Shown here: positions 1 through 5,171 of the stretch, piece after piece
Numbering within the stretch: position 1 is the first letter of the stretch
Layout: every line of letters begins with the position of its first letter
Source: Cytophagaceae bacterium UBA6715
GTDB taxonomy: Bacteria; Bacteroidota; Bacteroidia; Cytophagales; Spirosomataceae
Assembly (NCBI GenBank): GCA_002454335.1
Contig: DKIP01000035.1
Span: forward strand, 7,468-14,614
Direction: 5' to 3'
DNA: 7,147 nt
Program-made: the position numbers and the translations under genes
Notes under the pieces: model-generated
Told to the model about the DNA's origin: nothing
The model's input: only the letters and a program-made list of their open reading frames with translations
Database searches by the model: none

Positions 1-215
1 CTTGGCTAAACAAGGCCGTTGAAACCTCACGTTTCTTGACCGAGGGCATCGAAAAATCCCGTGCCAAAGATTACCAAGACCCTTTCCGTTTAGCGATGTT
101 CGGTAATGCCCAAGAACTTGAAGCGGTGATTGGGGATTTGAATGATAACGAGTTCATCCAGCAGTCGAAGGTGAATCAACAGTTTTTTGAGGAGAAGATT
201 CAGGGGCTGGTGTAG
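1..215 (+). CDS. C-terminal end of an uncharacterised protein (DUF4954-like, tentative)
   Basis: This is an open reading frame entering from the left edge and ending at a TAG stop at 213-215; 70 complete codons are visible from position 3. The tail is hydrophilic, rich in Glu, Gln and Asn, and has no membrane segment. It carries the stretches KDYQDPFR, AVIGDLNDNEF and a final FFEEKIQGLV. From memory, the spacing of an S-R-x-K-D-Y-x-x-P-F-R block followed by a V-I-G-x-L-x-D-N-x-F block resembles the C-terminus of the long DUF4954/DUF6819 proteins of Bacteroidota, which carry a beta-helix region upstream and have no established function. That match is recollection, not a search result. The gene converges on the minus-strand peptidase gene. 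A coding role is supported by frame continuity and composition, but only the tail is present, so no function is assigned. Confidence 0.6.
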   Translation, partial: WLNKAVETSRFLTEGIEKSRAKDYQDPFRLAMFGNAQELEAVIGDLNDNEFIQQSKVNQQFFEEKIQGLV

Positions 216-236
216 CTCCTTTGGCAAACCTAAAAG

Positions 237-266
237 TTTATAACCCCAGACTTTAGTCTGGGGATT
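237..266. repeat. REP-like hairpin repeat, copy 1 (hairpin A)
   Basis: This is the first of two identical 30-bp copies. The core at 244-263, CCCCAGACTTTAGTCTGGGG, has 9-base complementary arms around a TT centre (realistically an 8-bp stem with a TTTA tetraloop). It lies 28 bases after the upstream stop codon, so on the plus strand it may also serve as a terminator or mRNA 3'-end stabiliser for the left gene, although the T-run after it is only ATTT. Confidence 0.8.
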
Positions 267-281
267 TAGGATCGCACCTCT

Positions 282-294
282 CAGCCTGCGGCTG
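282..294. repeat. Small GC-rich hairpin between the REP-like units
   Basis: CAGCCTGCGGCTG folds into a 5-bp stem with a three-base loop. It sits between hairpin A copy 1 and hairpin B. It is short enough to occur by chance, but its place inside an ordered hairpin series suggests it belongs to the repeat unit. Confidence 0.45.
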
Positions 295-296
295 TT

Positions 297-316
297 CCCT
301 AGGCTTCAGCCTAGGG
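297..316. repeat. REP-like hairpin with a second sequence (hairpin B)
   Basis: CCCTAGGCTTCAGCCTAGGG has 9-base complementary arms around a TC centre. The architecture matches hairpin A (20 bases, 9-base arms, two-base centre, C-rich 5' arm) but the arm sequence differs. The pattern is therefore A-B-A, with two related palindrome types rather than three copies of one. Confidence 0.75.
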
Positions 317-319
317 TTA

Positions 320-349
320 TTTATAACCCCAGACTTTAGTCTGGGGATT
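320..349. repeat. REP-like hairpin repeat, copy 2 (hairpin A)
   Basis: This is an exact 30-base direct copy of 237-266, offset by 83 bp, with the hairpin core at 327-346. Its left edge also pairs with the right edge of hairpin B: GGGTTAT at 314-320 is complementary to ATAACCC at 323-329. The single-stranded form could therefore switch between hairpins B and A and a joining stem. Confidence 0.8.
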
Positions 350-374
350 CCCAAGCATCGCCTAGGGCCTAAAA

Positions 375-403
375 CTTTGGCAATGCTTAAAGCTTTGCCA
401 AAG
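375..403 (-). terminator. Candidate terminator hairpin downstream of the M28 peptidase gene
   Basis: This 29-base near-palindrome forms a 9-bp stem, one T-T mismatch, then four more base pairs. It begins eight bases past the peptidase stop codon when read on the minus strand. After the hairpin the minus strand reads TTTT then AGG, so the U-tract is short. On the plus strand it is followed by A residues, so it would not be a canonical terminator in that direction. It also forms the right terminal repeat of the 219-403 cassette, so termination may be a by-product of the repeat. Confidence 0.45.
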
Positions 404-411
404 AAAAAATC

Positions 412-2010
412 TTAGGGTTTATTCGAATCCACTTTCAATCTTTCCTCACGATTCGAAATCTCCCAAGCCATGTAAAATACTAAACGGCCCACTTTCTGTA
501 CTTGGTCAAATTCGATCTTCTCCACATCATCGCCCGGTTGGTGATAATCTTCATGCACACCATTGAAGAAGAATGCTACGGGAATACCGTGTTTGGCAAA
601 ATTATAGTGGTCAGAACGGTAGTAGAAACGGTTCGGATCATTTGGATCGTTGAATCGGAAATCCAATTCTAATCCCACATGCTTCTTGTTTTGCTCCACC
701 AACACCTCGCGCAATGAAGAAGATAATTTGTCGGAACCAATCTCATATATATAATCCGGCTTGCCCATGTGCTCCTCATCATAGCGACCCGTCATGTCGG
801 TATTGATATCACAAACGGTATTCGCCAAAGGAAACAAGGGATGGTTTGAATACCACTCAGAGCCCAAGAGGCCTTTTTCTTCTCCAGTTACCGTCATAAA
901 CAAAATACTCCGACGAGGTCTTTTTCCTTCTGCGGCAGCCTTACCAAACGCCTCCGCTAATTCCATCACCGTTACCGTACCCGAACCATCATCATTCGCT
1001 CCGTTATTAATCTTTCCATCAAACGAAATACCAATGTGATCATAATGCGCAGTCAAAATCACAACTTCATCTTTCTTGTCTGTCCCTTCCAAATAACCCA
1101 CAACATTATACGTATCGACAGGTTTCTCCGTACGTTCGATCGTCAAACTAATTGGCGATGCTTTAAATTTAGCCGGTACTGATTTTTTTTCAGCAGCAAC
1201 GGAAGCTTTATGGGCCAACAAATCAGCTTCGGTCGTACCTAAAATTTCAGCCGCCATCGCAGATGAAATCAATAAAACAGGTGCTTCATTCGGAGAAGCC
1301 GCAACATCAGCAAAAACCATACGTTCATTTCCAAAACGCTGCATCATTACTTGGCGCTGGCGTAATTGATTTCCAAAATCTTTCTCCGACTTATCTGAAA
1401 TCAAAATCAAGCCCTTCGCGCCCAAGGCCTGCGAACGCTTTAATTTCTCTTTCCAGCCATCACCTTTTCCAAAAACCGAAGGATCCTTGGTACCTGATAA
1501 CACGTAATTTCCTTGCGCATCTTTGGCCTCTCCTTCGAACGCCAATACATATTTTCCTTTCGCAGCTAATTTGTCGTAATCTGCAAATCCAGCTTGTTGG
1601 ACCCCGTATCCCGCAAACACCACAGGCAATTTTGAATTAGCAACAACGGGTGCCAAAGCATTCGCCATAAATTGGCCTAAATAATCATAGGATTTCCCTT
1701 TGATCGACAAGGCAACTTTCGTCCAAGAACGATTCACTAAATCTACTTTTTGAAAATAGGAACCATGCACAGGTGCTAAGCCCGATTTCTTAAAATGGTC
1801 CGCGATGTAATTTGCTGCCACTTTCTGCTCCACAGAACCGGTGTTTCGACCTTTCAAGCTATCAGAAGCAATAAAAGTGAGGTGTTTTTTCAAATCCTCC
1901 GCCTTAATCGTATAGGCATACGGGACGGGATTTGATTGAGCCAAAGCTCCAAAAGGAATAATTTTAGCAAGTAAAATCAGTGCTAAAACATAGATTGTTG
2001 ATTTTTTCAT
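412..2010 (-). CDS. Secreted M28-family zinc metallopeptidase with inserted PA-like domain
   Basis: The product is a 532-residue M28 (aminopeptidase Y/S type) peptidase that would remove residues from peptides using two zinc ions. Residues 1-24 form a Sec signal peptide: a Lys-Lys start, a hydrophobic core and an A-L-A cleavage site before Gln25. There is no lipobox, so the protein is probably periplasmic or secreted. Roughly residues 100-290, with the FAGYGVQ block, fit the PA-like insertion common in this group. By alignment from memory with Streptomyces griseus aminopeptidase, the zinc ligands are His322 (TAHYDHIG), Asp340 (GANDDGSG), Glu378 (TGEEKGLLGS), Asp405 (NTDMTG) and His490 (YHQPGDD); Glu377 is the general base. 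All are present, so the enzyme should be active. I chose the ATG at 2010 because the reading frame's only extension is a TTG twelve bases upstream that would place four residues before the Met-Lys-Lys signal start. No Shine-Dalgarno is visible. The gene diverges from gcvP. Substrate specificity cannot be read from the sequence. Confidence 0.93.
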   Translation of the reverse strand: MKKSTIYVLALILLAKIIPFGALAQSNPVPYAYTIKAEDLKKHLTFIASDSLKGRNTGSVEQKVAANYIADHFKKSGLAPVHGSYFQKVDLVNRSWTKVALSIKGKSYDYLGQFMANALAPVVANSKLPVVFAGYGVQQAGFADYDKLAAKGKYVLAFEGEAKDAQGNYVLSGTKDPSVFGKGDGWKEKLKRSQALGAKGLILISDKSEKDFGNQLRQRQVMMQRFGNERMVFADVAASPNEAPVLLISSAMAAEILGTTEADLLAHKASVAAEKKSVPAKFKASPISLTIERTEKPVDTYNVVGYLEGTDKKDEVVILTAHYDHIGISFDGKINNGANDDGSGTVTVMELAEAFGKAAAEGKRPRRSILFMTVTGEEKGLLGSEWYSNHPLFPLANTVCDINTDMTGRYDEEHMGKPDYIYEIGSDKLSSSLREVLVEQNKKHVGLELDFRFNDPNDPNRFYYRSDHYNFAKHGIPVAFFFNGVHEDYHQPGDDVEKIEFDQVQKVGRLVFYMAWEISNREERLKVDSNKP

Positions 2011-2048
2011 GAAGTAAAACAAATTTAAAGAAAGCGAAGTTAAGGAAT

Positions 2049-2056
2049 CAAAAATA
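2049..2056 (-). promoter_or_regulatory. Candidate -7 box for the M28 peptidase gene
   Basis: Read on the minus strand this is TATTTTTG, an exact fit to the Bacteroidota -7 consensus TAnnTTTG. Transcription would start near 2042, leaving a leader of about 32 bases before the ATG at 2010. No convincing TTTG -33 element is found at the usual distance, so this rests on the -7 box and its position alone. Confidence 0.45.
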
Positions 2057-2090
2057 AATCGCTAAAAAAAGCTTACTTTTGTGGCGATTT
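2056..2090. promoter_or_regulatory. Inverted repeat across the divergent promoters, possible operator
   Basis: AAATCGC at 2056-2062 and GCGATTT at 2084-2090 are perfect 7-base inverted arms separated by 21 bases. The symmetric unit encloses the gcvP -7 box and touches the edge of the opposite -7 box. A centre-to-centre arm spacing of 28 bp puts the arms on roughly similar faces of the helix, as expected for a dimeric regulator, but no regulator is encoded here and the bound factor is unknown. Confidence 0.4.
2074..2081 (+). promoter_or_regulatory. Candidate -7 box for gcvP
   Basis: TACTTTTG matches the Bacteroidota TAnnTTTG consensus exactly. The start site would fall near 2087, giving a leader of about 28 bases before the ATG at 2116, too short for a glycine riboswitch. 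No TTTG is present at the -33 position; that region instead holds the opposing promoter, which would fit activator-dependent or mutually exclusive use. Confidence 0.5.
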
Positions 2091-2115
2091 TTCAATCCAA
2101 ATTCACACGAATTTT

Positions 2116-4992
2116 ATGACCCCAAATTTCAAATACCGGGAAGATTTTTCATTGCGTCATAACAATGTTGAACCTGCCGACGTATCCGCCATGTTGAAGG
2201 AAATCGGCGTAGCTGATTTAAATACACTCATCAATCAAACTGTACCTGAAAAAATTCGTTTGGCACAAGGCCTTCGCCTACCTGCACCGAAAACGGAATT
2301 TGAATTCCTGCGTGATTTCAAACAAGTAATGGGTCAAAACAAAATCTTCAAAAGCCATATCGGTTTAGGGTATTTTGATACGTTCACACCGAATGTGATT
2401 TTACGTAATATTTTGGAAAATCCATCTTGGTACACGGCCTACACGCCTTACCAAGCTGAAATCGCGCAAGGTCGTTTGGAAATGTTATTGAACTACCAAA
2501 CGATGATCATCGACCTTACAGGCATGGAATTAGCGAACGCGTCCCTTTTAGATGAGGGAACGGCAGCGGCTGAAGCCATGACGATGTTATATGGCCAACG
2601 TCCTGCAGAGCGTGCAAACGCAGAAACACTTTTCGTTTCTTCCCTTTGCTTGCCACAAACCATCGATCTATTGATGACGCGCGCAGAGCCGATCGGTATC
2701 GAAATCGAAGTAGGTGATCATACCAAAATCGACTTAACAGATCCGAAATATTACGGAATCGTCTTACAATATCCGGCAGCAAACGGTGAAATATTTGATT
2801 ACGCAGCATTTGTTGGCGCAGCCAAAGAACAAAACCTACAAATCGTTGTGGCGGCTGATTTATTAGCCTTGACGTTGTTAACGCCTCCAGGTGAATGGGG
2901 TGCGGATGTCGTGGTAGGAAGTTCGCAACGTTTTGGTGTACCGATGGGATTCGGTGGACCACACGCAGCTTTCTTTGCGACGAAAGAAAAATACAAGCGT
3001 AGCATCCCCGGTCGTATCATCGGGGTATCGGTTGATGCTGAAGGAAACCGTGCTTTACGTATGGCGCTTCAAACACGCGAGCAACATATTCGTCGAGAAA
3101 AAGCAACGTCCAACATCTGTACGGCACAAGTATTGTTATCGATCATGGCTGCGGCATATGCGATCTACCACGGACCCGAAGGCTTGAAAAAAATCGCCTC
3201 ACGCGTGTACGGACTCACAGAATTATTGGCCGCTGGTTTGAAAAAACTGGGTTATAGCTTAGAAAACACACAACACTTTGACACCTTAACGGTTCTTACG
3301 GGTTCTCAAACGGAAGAAATTCGCGAATATGCGGAAGAGTCGGAGCGCAATTTTAGATACTACAAAAACGATGCAACGAAATTAAGCATCGCTTTAGATG
3401 AGACAACTTCGGAAGACGATGTGATTGAGATTTTGGCATTTTTCCAAAGAGCTCAAGGCCAGCGCATCTTAGGAGATGAGTTGACCGTTGCTTGGAATCT
3501 TCCTAGCTCTTTGACACGTACATCGAACTTCATGGCACATGACGTGTTCAATCGCTACCATTCGGAGCATGGCATGTTGCGTTATTTAAAGTCGTTGGAA
3601 TCCAAAGATTTATCTATGGTTCACTCGATGATTTCATTGGGATCATGTACGATGAAATTGAATGCAACAACGGAAATGATTCCGGTGACTTGGCCAGAAA
3701 TGGGCAAAATGCACCCATTTGCGCCGGCGTTCCAGACACGTGGGTACCAACAAATGATTACGGAATTAAGTGCTTGGTTGTGTGAAATCACAGGCTTTGC
3801 GGCGATGTCGATGCAACCGAATTCGGGAGCTCAAGGCGAATATGCGGGTTTGATGGTGATTCGTGCTTACCATGCCTCGCGTGGAAATTCACATCGTAAC
3901 ATTGCCTTAATCCCTTCATCTGCGCATGGTACAAACCCTGCATCCGCTGTTATGGCTGGTATGAAGGTGATTGTTACCCCATGTGATGAAAATGGAAATA
4001 TCGATGTGGAAGCATTACGAGCGAAAGCCGAAGAGCATAAAGATAATTTGGCATGTTTAATGGTGACCTATCCAAGTACACACGGCGTGTTTGAGGAGAG
4101 TATCATCGATATCTGTGCGATGATTCATGAATTTGGTGGACAAGTTTACATGGATGGAGCCAATATGAATGCGCAAGTAGGATTAACTTCGCCGGCACGC
4201 ATTGGCGCCGACGTATGTCACTTGAACCTGCATAAGACCTTCTGTATTCCACACGGAGGCGGTGGCCCAGGCATGGGACCGATCGGTGTAGCACCACAAT
4301 TAGTCCCTTTCTTACCGGGTCACGTGATAACGGATTCGGTTGATGCACCGGCACACGGAGCCGTTTCAGCTGCACCAGTTGGCTCAGCTTCGATCTTAGC
4401 TATCTCTTACGCATACATCGCGATGATGGGCGGAGAAGGCTTAACGATGGCTACCAAAACAGCCATCTTGAATGCGAATTACATCAAAGCGCGTTTGGAA
4501 AAAGAATTCCCAATCTTGTACACCGGTTCACAAGGTCGTTGTGCGCATGAAATGATTGTAGATTGTCGGCCGTTCAAACTCTCCGCTGCCGTAGAAGCAG
4601 AGGATATCGCGAAACGCTTGATGGACTACGGTTTCCACGCACCTACCCTATCGTTCCCGGTAGCTGGAACCTTGATGATCGAGCCTACTGAATCAGAAAA
4701 CAAAGAAGAATTGGATCGTTTCTGCGATGCTTTGTTGAGTATTCGTGCTGAGATTCGCGCGATCGAAGAAGGCCGCGTGGAGAAAACGAACAACTTATTG
4801 AAGAACGCACCACACACACAGACACGGGTGATGGTTGCCGACTGGGACAAGGCCTACACACGTGAGGAGGCAGTTTTCCCACTTCCGTATGTAAAAGCCA
4901 ATAAATTCTGGCCAGCAGTTTCGCGTATTGATTCGGCGTTTGGTGACCGAAACTTGGTTTGCGCATGCGAACCAATGTCGAGTTACGTATAG
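2116..4992 (+). CDS. gcvP: Glycine dehydrogenase (decarboxylating), P-protein of the glycine cleavage system
   Basis: The 958-residue cytoplasmic enzyme uses PLP to decarboxylate glycine and passes the aminomethyl group to the lipoyl arm of H-protein; T- and L-proteins complete the cycle to give 5,10-methylene-THF, CO2, ammonia and NADH. It is the fused single-chain form: an N-terminal P-protein half at about 10-440 (FGVPMGFGGPH block) and a catalytic half from about 460. The PLP lysine is Lys707 in NLHKTF, at almost the same number as the E. coli lysine (706), followed by the Gly-rich loop HGGGGPGMGP. SAHGTNP (His604) and YMDGANMNAQ (Asp680) line the cofactor site, and the usual Cys-rich tail is present (Cys949, Cys951). 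Length is typical and no frameshift is seen. The ATG at 2116 follows an A/T-rich leader without a Shine-Dalgarno, and the family's usual N-terminus (YREDFSLRHN) begins within ten residues. No gcvT or gcvH lies alongside, so the other subunits must be encoded elsewhere; the gene appears monocistronic. Confidence 0.98.
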   Translation: MTPNFKYREDFSLRHNNVEPADVSAMLKEIGVADLNTLINQTVPEKIRLAQGLRLPAPKTEFEFLRDFKQVMGQNKIFKSHIGLGYFDTFTPNVILRNILENPSWYTAYTPYQAEIAQGRLEMLLNYQTMIIDLTGMELANASLLDEGTAAAEAMTMLYGQRPAERANAETLFVSSLCLPQTIDLLMTRAEPIGIEIEVGDHTKIDLTDPKYYGIVLQYPAANGEIFDYAAFVGAAKEQNLQIVVAADLLALTLLTPPGEWGADVVVGSSQRFGVPMGFGGPHAAFFATKEKYKRSIPGRIIGVSVDAEGNRALRMALQTREQHIRREKATSNICTAQVLLSIMAAAYAIYHGPEGLKKIASRVYGLTELLAAGLKKLGYSLENTQHFDTLTVLTGSQTEEIREYAEESERNFRYYKNDATKLSIALDETTSEDDVIEILAFFQRAQGQRILGDELTVAWNLPSSLTRTSNFMAHDVFNRYHSEHGMLRYLKSLESKDLSMVHSMISLGSCTMKLNATTEMIPVTWPEMGKMHPFAPAFQTRGYQQMITELSAWLCEITGFAAMSMQPNSGAQGEYAGLMVIRAYHASRGNSHRNIALIPSSAHGTNPASAVMAGMKVIVTPCDENGNIDVEALRAKAEEHKDNLACLMVTYPSTHGVFEESIIDICAMIHEFGGQVYMDGANMNAQVGLTSPARIGADVCHLNLHKTFCIPHGGGGPGMGPIGVAPQLVPFLPGHVITDSVDAPAHGAVSAAPVGSASILAISYAYIAMMGGEGLTMATKTAILNANYIKARLEKEFPILYTGSQGRCAHEMIVDCRPFKLSAAVEAEDIAKRLMDYGFHAPTLSFPVAGTLMIEPTESENKEELDRFCDALLSIRAEIRAIEEGRVEKTNNLLKNAPHTQTRVMVADWDKAYTREEAVFPLPYVKANKFWPAVSRIDSAFGDRNLVCACEPMSSYV

Positions 4993-5017
4993 AAAAAATC
5001 AAGTTCTTGATTATTTT

Positions 5018-5048
5018 AATCCCCCTGGCGAACCCCAGGGGGATTTTT
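5018..5048 (+). terminator. Intrinsic terminator of gcvP
   Basis: An 11-bp perfect stem (AATCCCCCTGG at 5018-5028 with CCAGGGGGATT at 5035-5045) closes a six-base loop, and the run of T continues to 5048. It begins 26 bases after the gcvP stop codon. The five consecutive G-C pairs and terminal T-run make a strong rho-independent terminator, separating gcvP from the fadN-like gene. Confidence 0.9.
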
Positions 5049-5070
5049 ACTGATAATTTATATTGTATGC

Positions 5071-5102
5071 TTGCATAACATTTTGTTTTTTCGGTATATT
5101 TA
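5071..5102 (+). promoter_or_regulatory. Candidate promoter for the fadN-like gene
   Basis: TATATTTA at 5095-5102 differs from the Bacteroidota -7 consensus TAnnTTTG only in the last base. A TTG at 5071-5073 lies 21 bases upstream, close to the spacing expected for the -33 element. That TTG sits inside a small palindrome, TATGCTTGCATA (5066-5077), which could itself be a regulator site. Transcription would begin around 5108-5110, just before the hairpin at 5111. Confidence 0.45.
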
Positions 5103-5110
5103 CTGCGGTA

Positions 5111-5143
5111 GACGCTGACAGGGTCAACGACCCTGTCAGCGTC
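5111..5143 (+). repeat. Perfect 15-bp-stem hairpin in the leader of the fadN-like gene
   Basis: GACGCTGACAGGGTC at 5111-5125 and its exact complement at 5129-5143 enclose an AAC loop. There is no T-run on either side, so it is not a terminator in either direction. It ends 28 bases before the ATG. The perfect symmetry and high GC against an A/T-rich surrounding suggest an inserted REP-type palindrome. If the promoter upstream is correct, it forms the 5' end of the transcript and could protect it from decay. Confidence 0.75.
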
Positions 5144-5171
5144 ACCCAAAAAACATCTCAATCTTTTTAAC

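Larger units (their letters stand above)
219..403. repeat. 185-bp hairpin-rich intergenic cassette with imperfect terminal inverted repeats
   Basis: Nearly the whole gap between two convergent genes is structured. The ends are inverted copies of each other: CTTTGGCAAA at 219-228 is perfectly complementary to TTTGCCAAAG at 394-403, and the match extends to about 15 of 18 positions (219-236 against 386-403). Inside lie hairpins at 244-263, 282-294, 297-316, 327-346 and 375-403. The cassette starts three bases after the stop codon of the left gene and ends eight bases before the peptidase stop codon on the other strand. No target-site duplication is visible and there is no open reading frame. 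It resembles a composite REP/REPIN or a small non-autonomous element of the kind mobilised in trans by REP-associated tyrosine transposases; that assignment is inference. Confidence 0.55.

Noticed and set aside
237..349. CRISPR array
   Set aside because: There are only two direct repeats, each strongly palindromic, with a different palindrome between them rather than a unique spacer, and no cas genes nearby.
2020..2022. TTG start that would lengthen the M28 peptidase by four residues
   Set aside because: The ATG at 2010 begins a standard Met-Lys-Lys signal peptide; the TTG extension adds Met-Phe-Tyr-Phe before it with no supporting ribosome binding site.
2020..2027. TAAATTTG on the minus strand as the peptidase -7 box
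   Set aside because: It fits TAnnTTTG, but transcription would start only a few bases before the ATG at 2010. The box at 2049-2056 gives a more reasonable leader.
2082..2115. Glycine riboswitch in the gcvP leader
   Set aside because: The predicted leader is about 28 bases and the whole intergenic region is 105 bases with none of the conserved glycine-aptamer sequence; there is no room for an aptamer.
5111..5143. Second terminator for gcvP
   Set aside because: The stem is strong, but no T-run follows on either strand, and a good terminator already lies at 5018-5048.
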